Source: Symbiodinium kawagutii
Lineage: Eukaryota; Sar; Dinophyceae; Suessiales; Symbiodiniaceae
NCBI GenBank assembly: GCA_009767595.1
Contig: VSDK01009759.1
Coordinates: 226,700 to 290,699, forward strand
DNA length: 64,000 nt
Direction: 5' to 3'
The notes under the pieces are model-generated. The model was not told the origin of the DNA, searched no databases, and saw only the letters and a list, made by a program, of their open reading frames with translations. How positions within the stretch are numbered: position 1 is the first letter of the stretch; the number at the start of each line of letters is the position of its first letter. The translations under genes and the position numbers were made by a program. Of the stretch, positions 13,216-24,278 are shown piece after piece.

Positions 13216-14099
13216 AACAGGAGCAGCGCAGCCTGATTTTGGAAGGAGTCATTCATGATCATGAGCCAATAAAAACCAAGCCTTGGTCAGTCCGCGGAAA
13301 CTGCTCCTGGCTCCAACCGCACCTCGCCAGGTTTGACAACAATGGCCCCTAGGCTGGATAAGAAAGAGGCCAGCGAACCAGGGGGTTTGATACTTTGCTT
13401 TGGGAGGTCATGGACACATCCTAGAGGAGCTCGGTGGTGGGCTGGTGATAAGCAGGTTATGGTTACTTGGCTCAGGAGTACCACATGGTAAAGGTGGATG
13501 CTCACATGGATTTGGCAGACCAAGTTGCTACACTTTCTTTTTTAGGTGTTCTTTTAGATATTGTCATGCAAAGAAATCGCCGCCTTGCCACGTAGCAGAA
13601 GCCAGCCAGCCACCCGAACCACCCAAAAGCTCAACACCGAGCAAACGGACCGGCCAATCAAAAGCAACCAATGAACCAACCGAGCAAGATAAGAAAGCAA
13701 CCAATCAGCCAACCAGGAAACAATGGGGGCTATATGCAGGCAAAATGAGAAACTGCCAGTGCATGTTAGCAGTGGTACCGTTGATGGCTTATCAAAGTCG
13801 CCGGGCCGCAAGACAAGTCAGGACTTTCTGCCTTGCATCGTGTTTGAAGCGGCATTGAAATCTGAACTGAAAGCGACCGTCATGGACCACCATTATATAA
13901 CCGATATTCTCTTTAGATATCACGATATTCTCATAAGATTCTCATATTCTCTTAAGATCTCAAACACTTTTGCCTGACAATGCCATAGCGGCTGGGGGGG
14001 CTTGCGGCATTCTTCGCCAGCATCTCGTCCTGCATACCGCCCTGGATGCCACTGCTGAGGTTTTGCCGCTGATTGCTTTCTTGCTACCAAGCCACACCT

Positions 14100-14285
14100 T
14101 GCACTAATTGCATCACTTACTACCTGATCTACCTACTACTTGCTGTTTTCTAGCCACTTACTACCTACTACTTGCTGTTTACTAGTTGCCAGCACCACTT
14201 CTGCTCCCAACTACGAATGCTTCAGCAAGGCAGTAGTAGCAGTAGCAGTAGAAGTGGCAGCAGCAGTAGCGATAGCATAGCAATA
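14100..14285. repeat. Local duplication and AGT/AGC microsatellite
   Basis: The block ACTTACTACCT...ACTACTTGCTGTTT occurs twice (about 14115 and 14155), followed by an AGTAGC/AGCAGT run from about 14230. Non-coding. Confidence 0.75.
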
Positions 14286-14566
14286 GTGCGGGCCAAGTGA
14301 AGGGCTGTGCCTGCGCCGGCACTTGTATGAAACGTAGGTATTCGTTGGGAATTCTCATGTTACAATCATGGAAGTTGCTGAACGTACCGCGGTGAAGCTT
14401 CAGTCCTGAGAAGCATCATGATTCTCCTTTATCTTCTCCATTTTCTCCATTTTCATTTGCGAACATCTTCGCAGTGAGCATCATCAACATCCCAAAATTT
14501 TACATCCCCAGTCCTCTGCTCCAGTTCGAAGATGTCTTGCCAGTGCTTGCCTCGCAGCTCTGGCAG

Positions 14567-14648
14567 GTCGATCATACCCTGATCTTCGTGGATGTGGATG
14601 GTGTGTTGAATGTTCGCTGGAAGCAAACAGACCCAGGATGTACCCCGG
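14567..14648 (+). CDS. Candidate HAD-family phosphatase exon
   Basis: After a CTGGCAG acceptor-like site the frame reads VDHTLIFVDVDGVLNVRWKQ. The block LIFVDVDGVLN is the classic HAD motif I (hhhDxDGxLN), in which the first Asp is the nucleophile and the second the acid/base. The DGVLN form is typical of the HAD domain of RNA-repair-type and related eukaryotic HAD proteins. Only this motif is visible; motifs II-IV were not found downstream, so the rest would be in other exons or the exon may be a relic. The 3' boundary is uncertain (a GCAGTG sequence near 14652 could be a GC donor). Confidence 0.4.
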
Positions 14649-16224
14649 GGGCAGTGTAGGTTGCTTGGGCGCCTTGGTTACAAGCGCAATCAGATTGCCA
14701 TGTTCACCAGCACCAACCTGAAAGTCCAAGATCTTTGCGGGCGATTCATGCTTGTTTGGGTGCTGCTGGGAGAGTTTATGATCTGAATCTGGTTGGTGGT
14801 TTCAAACATTTGGCCTATTGTCAACCACACTCACTGGGATGCTGATTTCTAATTGACCGATATTCTTGGGGCGATTAGTCCGACTAACCACCAACAATGC
14901 TTGATTTTTGCTGCCAACAACAATCGCACACTTCTTGTACGAGAGCTATAGCATATCAATATATTGATGTGGTTCTGGATGGTTTTGTTTTGGGAGGTTG
15001 CAAGCTTTTATCGTTCCGCGTCAGAACTCATCAACGCTCTGCCCTTCTTAGCGTCATTTTCATGGGTGCCATTTTGGCTTGACAGATCCACATGTACATG
15101 TCTATTTGCATGGTTGGCAATTGCTCAAATGTTTTCCTGTACCTGGGATGCTGGTTGCGAACTTGAGCAATATTCGTGTGGGTGGTTGAAACCAGTAGCG
15201 TTAGCGTAGCTAGCCATCAACATTGACGGTTGCAAACGGCCACGGGTCAAAACCCGGCACTTTTGTATGTTCACAGCCCAAAAGTGATCAGGGTCGAACA
15301 CGCGCGGTATGGCAGTGATCAAACCAGGACCCATGATCCAACCACGGCTAACCATCATTCACCTTGCTCCCGAGCTCCATGGCTCGGCTGGCGGCTCAGG
15401 TTGGCATTCACGATGAAGGAAAGGCTCCGTTGCTCCTCCGCGATGTGGCTCGGCGAAGCCCAGCACACTGCGACACCGTTGGACAAATGTAGAGACGCAG
15501 AGGCAGTTACTCCATGTGGCAACGGGTCAAGCAGTTAACCAACCAATTTCACAGGGGGATAATAACCAACAATAATAAGGGAAACCAATGGTTAATGATT
15601 GAAGAATATGTCTATGTATTTCTTGGTATTTTTGTTGACGTGAACACATGTGTCAATACATCTATGCGTCAATATACACAAGCCTCGTCTCTCCGCTTGA
15701 TGCTACCATCTCGCGACCAGTCCATGCTGAAATGCAGCAACTAACAGGTCAAATCTGCACCATGTTTACTTGGGGACCATCTTGGATTTACTAGGCTCCC
15801 CGGGATAGCCATGCATAGCTCTCATAGATACTCCAGCCGTTGCTTCTTTCGATGGTACAGATCCATACCCACTTGGCGCCCCCACTGCCAGCTGGCCACA
15901 GCTGCAAGTGTCGCCAATGGGTTCAGGGAGAGGATTCTCATTTTCCTGGACGTGGCGCATGCCCTTCCAAGTCGGAGCATGTCGCACAAATCCCTGCAAA
16001 TTTCCTTCAAAATCAGCGCTTTTGTTCTTGGATGCCCTTACTTCCAACTGTTAGGATCCAGGCCAAGTCAATTGCTATCATCCCCGATGAGAGAGTCAAG
16101 GGCGGAAATTCCTTGGATCTGCTCCATAAATTTGCCTAACCCCAGGGAAAATACTCACAAGTATGATTCTTTTTGGCAGGAAAAGCCCCAACCACGTGAG
16201 ACCCCAACCTGTCGCTATGGGCAA

Positions 16225-16370
16225 TGCTTCCCCTGGGCGGTGAAGAATGCGGGGTGCCCTACCTATTACTGAAGAAAGCCACGGCCCAGGAAGACGTTCA
16301 GACAGCAGTGAAGCTGGCCAAGCGCGGCTACAAGGGCCCGGAGGAACCGATCCAGTGCCAGCGCTGGACA
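16225..16370 (+). CDS. Weak candidate exon, unknown product
   Basis: A GC-rich stretch has an open frame reading LPLGGEECGVPYLLLKKATA and then AVKLAKRGYKGPEEP. The residue order looks like real protein, with a basic helix and a turn, but no domain is recognised and the edges are unclear. It is supported only by composition. Confidence 0.2.
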
Positions 16371-16810
16371 TGTTTACCATGGGAAACAACGAGTTGCACT
16401 GAGCTTTTTGAAGCAACTGGGCCCCTGTACCCTTGGGATCCTTGGGATCATCCCCTTGACATATCTTGGCATTCATGGCAATGAAAGGGGGACCACTCCT
16501 ATCCTCTTATGATTTCAAACACTGAGTGAGACTTTGAGGTTCGGGAGGCGAGGTGATGGTGTTCCGGTTTGGCAACCCTCCGTTGGTTTTTTGCTGCTTG
16601 GCCGGTTCTCCGTTCTTCAGAAATCTCAAGCTGCTGTAAAAGCAGCAATGGCTGATCTTCCATATCAACTTCCATATAAACCATGTGAACAGTCAGCACG
16701 TCTCTCTGTCACCCAATGATGCCAGCCCAGCCATACATTTAGAAACAAACACCATCCCAGATTTTCATATGATTTCATCCGAAACGTAGCTTGGAATGGC
16801 TTCATCTTCT

Positions 16811-16909
16811 GACATATGAGGGTTCTCAAGTCATAGGGATACCCCCAGTTGTCATCCCATGCTATCATTTTGTTAATCAAGCAACAAATGGCTTGAGAAA
16901 CCACCATAT
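16811..16909. mobile_element. MITE-like element, copy 3
   Basis: The ends are ATATGAGGGTTCTCAAG and CTTGAGAAACCACCATAT. Together with copies at 2.4 and 36.3 kb this suggests that the ends extend to ATAT, or that the element targets AT-rich sites. The interior lacks the usual right-hand GGGGTCCC block. Confidence 0.7.
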
Positions 16910-17512
16910 TGGTCCTATTGTTGCTTATCATCACTTATCATCCCCTCACTATCAATCACCACCAATTTATGTAAGGTTATGAATGATTATTGATTAGACG
17001 TGCTGTCTACCGCTCAGAAATCTGACGTCCACAGGAACATCAACAGCAACACCAGACCTAAAATTTCTTTATGATTAACCACTATATCATTAACCATCAC
17101 CAATGTCTGACCGTGGCTGGCGTCAGGCCTCTTGCGTGGAGAAGCTTTCGTCCATCGCCAAGTCACAGGTACCCGCTTGATCCCCGCCGTCGCTGCGGTG
17201 GTTTGGCTGTGGGTTGTTCTTGGGAGCCGGTGGATATATCACCATTCATGGTGGTTAATAAGCAGCAATAGTAGTGGTTACTAGTGGTTAATAAGCAGTT
17301 GATAGTGGTTAATAAGCAGCAATGATATTCATGACCATTAATTGTGGGTAACAACCATTGATAGTGGTGTATATATCAGCGATGAGTGGTCAAGAATGGG
17401 GGATAGTAAGCAACAGTTTGGTTTAACAACTGAGCCGAGTTTTTTTTTAACCAATTAAGAAGCATAAAGGACTTGTCCTGGAGATCTGTTGCGCAGGCAA
17501 TTCTGCATGGGA

Positions 17513-17984
17513 GCGTAGGCTCGCGTAGGTTTTTTTATAGCAGTTGCTGTCGCGTAGGCAGTTGCGTAGTTCAGGTAGCCAACAAGGTCGAATTTTCAGA
17601 TTGTAGTTTGTTTGTCTGGTTGTTTCTTTGGTTGACTGATCGGTTGGTCAGATGGAATTTGGATGCTTGTCATCCGCGTAGGCGTGGCGTAGGCACTGCG
17701 TAGGCACGGCGTAGGCAAACACCCAATTTGCCATCCTAGACCCATGGATTTGGCCAGCTAGATTGAAGGATTGACCGCTGGATTGAAGGATTGACTCAAC
17801 TATACGTTCAAATTCTAAGTGCCATATTCCTAAATGCCAGAAACCCATGGTGGCGTAGGCAAAAAACGAACGTGATGTACAAAAACACAGCGCGCGTAGG
17901 CTGTGCGTAAGCAGTTGTTATAGACAAATCCTTGCGTAGGCTGGCACTGTGATGGCGTAGGCAGGCGTAGGCTCCAGCGTAGGC
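17513..17984. repeat. Cluster of twelve GCGTAGGC 8-mers
   Basis: Exact GCGTAGGC starts at 17513, 17552, 17676, 17687, 17698, 17709, 17853, 17894, 17934, 17955, 17965 and 17977. Variants (GCGTAGGT 17523, GCGTAAGC, GCGCAGGC) occur nearby. The four at 17676-17709 are spaced exactly 11 bp; the others are irregular and separated by unrelated sequence. All are in the same orientation. It is not a simple tandem repeat. Confidence 0.85.
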
Positions 17985-18470
17985 GCCTGAAAATGACAAA
18001 GGCCCAAACATTCAAAACAAACGTCGCTCAACTAAGAATATGGTGATGATTAATAGTCTTAACCATAGGTTGATATTGTTTTCATGATTGATACGGGATA
18101 AGAAGCATCAATAAGACCAAGAACTGGTGGTTCCTCAAGCCATTGGTTGGTTGATGAACCAAAAATGGTTTGCAACTAAGAAGCAGTTGCAGGTTTTATA
18201 GGGGTCTCCAAAAATAATGGCGAAGAATAGGGGGCAACCAAAAACAATCATTTTTCATGCTGCTTCACCTGCTTTTGCTGCTGCAGTTGCTGCTTTTGTT
18301 TTTCTGTCCGAATGCCTGGCCTTGCAAGTTCTCCCCAAAACTACCTCACCCACTACTCGGGTGATGCGAGATTGGCCATTGGGAAATGTCAGTGTCGAGG
18401 CAAGCATTCTATCAGAATTTAAGATGCTGTTGACCTGTATGAACTGTGTGAAAGTGTGCATTTGGATGCA

Positions 18471-18576
18471 TTTGGTGGTTTCTTAAAGTAGGAGCACCCC
18501 ACATCATCCAAGGTTAATCATTTGTCGTAACAACGCAACCATTTTTGGGGTTCCCTGTTTTGAGAAACATCCATTT
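18471..18576. mobile_element. MITE-like element, copy 4
   Basis: Left end GGTGGTTTCTTAAAGT, right end TTTTGAGAAACATCC, with GGGGTTCCC inside the right end. It is flanked by ATTTGG on both sides, a possible target duplication that partly overlaps the element end. Confidence 0.65.
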
Positions 18577-19194
18577 GGCTAGGGCCTGTTTTACTGACGC
18601 TTGTTCTGATATAGATTTGGATCATTGATCCCCAGTTGATCATCCATTGCGAACGCGAGATTTTCGAAGGCTCATCGTCCGTGGTAAGCCAGATCGTGGC
18701 AGAGATGATACGATGAGCTGTTCCCAACAACGAGAGCGTCAAGGAAATGAAATGAAATGTAATGAATGGATCCATGACTTCATTGAACCAACTACTGTAG
18801 TCTTCTAGGGTGTGTTTTTAGTAGTGTCAATAAAATGGGTCAATCAAGAGAGTGCTCCTCCCTGACTTGTTCGATAGTTCATAGACGTACCAAGCTAGCT
18901 ACATCGGCGCAAGTTACCCCACTTGGAAGCCAACCAACTTAGCCAAGTGGGAGACAGCACACTTTAGACTTGGGGAGATCAGAGTAGAGGCTACTCAGCA
19001 TGAATTGTGCTTCAGGTTGACGCCAACAAGTGGCTGACAATGAAGTTCTAATGGTCAAGATGGGTTCTCAGTTTCTCCAAAGTAAATCAAGGCAATCGAG
19101 GCAGGACGAAGTATTTTGGAGAGGCAGCCTAAGCGAGAACAGCAACTCTCGGATGCTGTGGATGTTTGAGTGACAGAAGAGCTTGTATGATTTA

Positions 19195-19350
19195 AATGAG
19201 CCAGTCATCATGAACTATCAGAACCGCATAAACACCATAAGAATCATTAACCATCAAACATCATGATATGAACCATCATTAACCATCACTACCATCACTA
19301 CCATCATTAATCATTAAGAATAGTAATCATCAACCATCATTAACCATCAG
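19195..19350. repeat. AACCATCATT-rich degenerate tract
   Basis: ACCATCATTAACCATCACTACCATCACT-like words recur on the + strand. It is the clearest local example of the AACCAT family that pervades the left compartment. Confidence 0.7.
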
Positions 19351-19565
19351 TGACCGAAAAAACTCATGATGGCAAAAGACATGATCACATGGTGCGTCGA
19401 CTGCACCTTGCTTCACACCGCTGGTCCATGCGCTACCAGGTGGGATTCAATGAGAACGACACCTACGATGCTTGGAGCTGTGACCTGGGGACATCCTTTT
19501 TCCAAGGCCATAAAAAGGGGGAACTTTCACAATCATTGGCGCTTACAGGTTTATGCGCACACCAT

Positions 19566-19666
19566 TTGTTGGTTTCTCAAGTCATACCCCAAAAAATGGT
19601 TGGTTGATTGCCATGAATGGTTATGAAAGGACGATTTGGGGGGTCCCCGATTTTGAGAAACCACCA
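19566..19666. mobile_element. MITE-like element, copy 5
   Basis: Left end TTGGTTTCTCAAGTCATA, right end GATTTTGAGAAACCACC, with GGGGGGTCCCC inside the right end. About 100 bp, non-coding. Confidence 0.75.
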
Positions 19667-19860
19667 GTTATAGCGAGTTGAGCAAGAAATCAAGCATTTC
19701 TGTTTGGGCGGCCTCGGCTAGAAGCACCTGCGGATGTACTCAACTGTGGAGATGATCAGCGACCAGTATTGTCACCAGTTGGTGGCGAGATCTCCTGGTT
19801 TTGACCCATTGCCTTCATTTATATTCCCGGATTTGGATCATGATGAAAGATCCATATCAA

Positions 19861-19908
19861 TAAGCCACCTTTAAACAAGATCAATAAACCACCTTTAAAC
19901 AAGATTTG
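19861..19908. repeat. 24-bp tandem pair
   Basis: Two head-to-tail copies of a unit containing CCACCTTTAAACAAGATCAA with one mismatch. Confidence 0.75.
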
Positions 19909-22900
19909 CTAGTGATTCACCATCAAGCATGGGGGGTCATTAGGAGCTGAATCGCGCTTTAGAAAGTTCGCTAGCAGACTATTTGGACTTCAAACGTGTT
20001 CACCTTAGCACCATTTGCACGGGCAACAACATCTCATTGGGAAGAGAATGAAAAAGATATCTTGTTGACGCTGGCTAACGCTGTGGCGATTGCAGGGTCA
20101 CAGATCTGCTACTCACAACAATGGCTAATGGCTAGTCAACTGGCAGCTCAATCAGACCTTCACAGGTCATACTGGAAAGGCTACATCTAAGGTATTCCCT
20201 GGTTTGCCAATGACAGGAGACCTTTCAAAGTCAAAGCCTTTGCTACTGAAGTGGTACGCAGTCAGCTTCCTGTAGATGAACTTGGCGATGAACAATCGCC
20301 CATTGATAGATGGTTGCCCATGATATCCTTATTTCTATGCAGGTTGATCTACCTGAGGTTAAGCATTCCTAACCAACATGAATGCTCATTGACCTCCACG
20401 GTGTCTGGTTCTGAATCATGACTTACAAAGAAATCAAAGGGTATGATGAATCTTTCTTAGCATTGCATCCGGGTTTTCCCATGTTTTCCTCGTAAATCAT
20501 GGCTTTCATCACAATTTTCATCACGGTTTTCCTAATCAAGCTTTCATCCAAATGCTAGCTTCATTCCAGGTTCTTAGTGATGGTTACTGATGGTTACTTC
20601 ATGATGGTTATTGCTGTGGTACAACTTTTTTCAGTACTGATTCGCTTTGTTTGACCATCTTGGTTTTCCAGGTACCCCCCGGGTAGATTCACCAATGAGG
20701 AATCACAGGGATCAGCATCACGCCCTTGCTTCAAGCAACATCAATGGAACGGTCAGCATTCGGAAGGAGGTTGGGGCCATCTGGATTCTGGTAGGGTTGG
20801 TTTGTGCCAGGAGGTATCTGAATCATCATTTCTCAATGTTGAGACCAGCCGGTGTCGCAATCATGGCCCATGGTTTATGAGTTACGCGCTTTGACCACCT
20901 ATGGTGAGTTAGACCATTGTCTCCTCCGCTATCATCAATGGATGACACAACAATGATGGTTCTTGTCATAGCACCCTTGTGAATGATGGCCAATGATGCC
21001 TTTCAATGGTTGGAACTGATTCGGAATGATTTCGAATGCGCTGTAACGAACTGACGGAGAATAGCTACAGCCGACCATGGTTGCCAGCTATGAAATTAAC
21101 CATCATTTGATGACAATTAATTATCCAATGCTGATGATGGTTAAACCATGGTTAGGGTTGACAAGCACTATATATTGCTAATAGTTGCAGTGAACAATGA
21201 TAGTGAATAACCAATGGACGTTGAGTATAATGGGTTGAACACTTCCTAATGATGTTTACTAAGCCTACATAAATGATATTTGATAACTCCGTAGCATTAT
21301 ATTCAATGGTGGTCCCTACTGACCAGCCGTGGTTCATTTCCTCAGGAAAAGTTGATGACGCGACAAGGAGCAGAGGCGCTGAAGCACTGAGTTGCCTATT
21401 GATCAGGTGGTGGTGATGATTAGGGATGACAAAGGACAAGCAACGATTAGAAGCAACCAGAATGGTTCATGACAGGCTTCATGATAGGCTCAAAGATAGG
21501 CAAAATGGCGGTTTATGATGGTTAACGGTAGGCATGAATATGGTTGACGAGAATTATCAATGACAGTTGGCAATTCTCACGTGTGGTTTTACTCTCGTTT
21601 GTCTATTTGAAGTGTTTCCATCACGAGAATCCAATTGACTAATTGATAGATTGCTGGTAAAGGATCTACCGATAATTTCAATAGATCTACTGTATTGTTC
21701 TATCAATTTTCCAGTAGAACCAATCATTGATAGATTGCTGGTTGTTGTCAGCTATATGATTTCGCCTTAGCAGGACCAATGATCAGTCTGGAACTGCATC
21801 TTCACCAATGATGTTGCTTCAGCTTGTGGATAGAGACTAGAGCCAATGTTCAGAGAGAACATGTTAACATGTTCATTTCAGAGGCAACTGCAGCAAACAT
21901 GGGATCACACCATAGCCACAGACACAGCAATCACCCGCACTTTGCTGGCAATCCGATATTGGTTGCGGAAACGATACATCAGCTGATGATGATCAAAGGT
22001 TGCATCACTACTTGATTCAAAGGTGAGTATCATCCGCTGATTCATATGGTTTGATGGTAAAATGATTCAACATTTACATATGGTTGCTGATTCATTTGCT
22101 GATTCAACAATTTAGAATCGCTTTGATGATCAACGGTCAATTCATATTGTAAACCTCTCGAATTACAAAAATATAATGTCGCGACAGAGCAGGCAAACAT
22201 CCCGGCACCAGAAACTGGGACGATCTTGGGGGTCAAGGAGCGGCCCAAGAATGATTGGGTCCTGGGTACTGACTGTGGTTAGGGGTTTAGATTAACCATC
22301 CTATCTCTAAACCATATTCCCCCCCATTATGGTTAATGATTGAGAATTAAGGACGAGAATCGTCAAACAAATACGTTTCTGCAAGATTTGGCTATGATTA
22401 ACATTTCTAATTATGAGTAAGCAAGGATTGAAAGGCTGTGGATCAATTCCAAACATCCCCCGAACTGGCTGAACATCCAGCTGGACTATCCCGTTGATTG
22501 AGAGACTTCCGCAGGGTACGTTGGGTGAACTGACTGACGCATAACAGCGGATGGGCTTTGATGCTTGGAGGGTTGCAGGATCTTCTGGAACAAGCACCAC
22601 CCAAGGTCATTCTGGTTGGAAAACCATAGGTTTTGGAGTCAGTTCATGGATAACACCAGCCTTGGCTTGTCCATAAATGGCAGTCGCTTGCCGGTGCATC
22701 GGTTCTCCTGTTGAAAACGCTCGATTTTGTATGGGCGCACTGAATATGTAGGGATCTCCACACATATGGGGGGTATGAGTAGCAGGATTCAAACATAATC
22801 CATTGCAACACTTTGAAATTACAGGAACAGCCTACCGCTGAATTTCGAAGGACAAGCACTCAATTTTCGGGTCATCATCAAGCACTGGGTTGGTTGATGG

Positions 22901-23910
22901 GAAAAGCTAGCGGAAAGCCTAGTCATAACATCTTATCACCATCAATTCCAGAGTTTCCCTTAGATTTTGGCACCATTTCCGGGAATCCACCATGGGCCCC
23001 AGCAAGTTCAGCCGCGCAGGTAGCTGACATCCTGGTTCAGCGGCTGGCTCAAGTCATTGAGAAAGCTGGGGATTGCCAGGTCGGCGCGGCTGGCTGGCCA
23101 TGACGTGGTGAAGGGGAGATCCAGTCAGCTCCCATCCGATGGTAAAACACCAGCGATTTTTTGCAGTGCTTATCATGATGGACTATGACAATCAAGTCAT
23201 ATATATATATATAGTCCTATCCCGTCATATGACAGGACTATGACAAGGCTTTTCATTCCATCAAGACTTCTCACCCATCCCTGGTGGTTGAGGGTATGGA
23301 CGGCTTGCCTCAGCGATAGGAGCCATGGGGAGATGCCATGAGATGCCTAGTCTTTGCACGTCGCATCTTGAGCTCAAGGCCATCTTGGTTCAAGCAGTGG
23401 TCCTGTCGTGCCAGCTGCCAGCCATGGCGAGCGTGAGTGTCTTGGTGGCGGACCTGGAAATGATGCAATCATGATGAAAACATGGCTAGTGTACTAAATA
23501 ATCGACAAGAATCATGAACATATTTATTTCCTTAGTAATTAGACAATACGAACAACAATGGATAAGAGGCATTACAAACCAGAACGGCTGTAAGCGGATC
23601 CACTCTGTGGTAGCCGTTACGATCCTTGGATTGGTAAGCCATCCGAATGGCAAACAGGACTGCACTACTTTTTGGGGCGATGCATTTGGACCAAGAGCCA
23701 TGCATGGTATATGTAACGTACACTTATACACGTGGGTCTAGTCTAGTAGAAGTTATTTCATAGTCATGCATTCCACCATAGTTGATTAGCTTGACACACA
23801 CACACATGTGCAATGTGTATATCTATATCTACAGATATTTACGTACTTAATATAGATGTTTTGATACTGTATATACATATATGTGTATGTTTACTGCACA
23901 TGCATGCATG

Positions 23911-24057
23911 CAGACAGACAGACGGACGGACGGACGGACCGACCGACCGACCGACAGACAGACATACAGACATACAGACATACAGACATGCAGACATACA
24001 GACATACAGACATACAGACATACAGACATGCAGACATACAGACATACAGACAGACCT
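23911..24057. repeat. GACA/GACG/GACC and ACAGACAT microsatellite
   Basis: Four-base units (GACA, GACG, GACC) pass into an 8-bp unit ACAGACAT repeated about ten times, with periodic T-to-G changes. All frames are poly-Thr/Asp/Arg artefacts. Confidence 0.95.
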
Positions 24058-24125
24058 ACGTTGTAAAAATATCCTTGCAATTCTTGGCATGGACACCTGT
24101 ATACGCAAACAACTTGTCCTGAATC

Positions 24126-24278
24126 ATGGAGGATTTTTTCCAGCTCCGTGCCTCGCTAGGTCTCGCCGCGTGCGGCTTCCTCGGCGGAAGCTTCCTCCTC
24201 TGTCGCCGCAGATCCGCCAGGGCCGCCAGGGCCGCCGCCGGAGAGAACCAGGACCTGGACATCAGAAGCTCGGCATAG
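24126..24278 (+). CDS. Small ORF or first exon with N-terminal membrane segment
   Basis: From ATG 24126 the frame encodes 50 residues starting MEDFFQLRASLGLAACGFLG, followed by a short hydrophobic stretch, then Arg-rich and Ala-rich sequence. This looks like a signal peptide, signal anchor or transit-type leader, and the segment is GC-rich like an exon. It could be the first exon of an unidentified secreted or plastid-targeted protein, since plausible donors (CCAG|GACC) precede the stop. No downstream partner exon was identified. Confidence 0.3.
   Translation: MEDFFQLRASLGLAACGFLGGSFLLCRRRSARAARAAAGENQDLDIRSSA

Larger units (their letters stand above)
8248..14566. other. No confident gene; repeats and AACCAT-rich DNA
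   Basis: No ORF has recognisable protein features. The stretch holds an imperfect inverted repeat (9189-9268), a MITE copy (9632-9740), an R1 copy (9841-9924), a long ATGGTT/TTGGTGG-rich tract (about 11100-11830), and microsatellites at 13138-13215 and 14100-14285. Short GC-rich patches near 12130-12220 and 13590-13700 could be exons, but nothing supports a call. Confidence 0.5.
14653..24125. other. No confident gene; MITEs, 8-mer cluster, AACCAT-rich DNA
   Basis: No ORF here could be assigned. One possible exon (16225-16370) is listed separately. Repeats are a MITE trio (16.8, 18.5, 19.6 kb), the GCGTAGGC cluster (17.5-18.0 kb), AACCAT tracts (about 17225-17400, 19195-19350), a 24-bp tandem pair (19861-19908) and a TGATAGATTGCTGGT pair (21643, 21729). 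Confidence 0.5.

Noticed and set aside
15068..15079. GCCATTTTGGCT as a relict spliced leader.
   Set aside because: The match is only the 12-nt core; the preceding CCGTA and following CAAG are absent and no coding region follows. Kept only as a remark.
23839..24108. Cys/Val/Met-rich minus-strand ORF resembling a cysteine-rich protein.
   Set aside because: Produced entirely by the GACA/ACAGACAT microsatellite.
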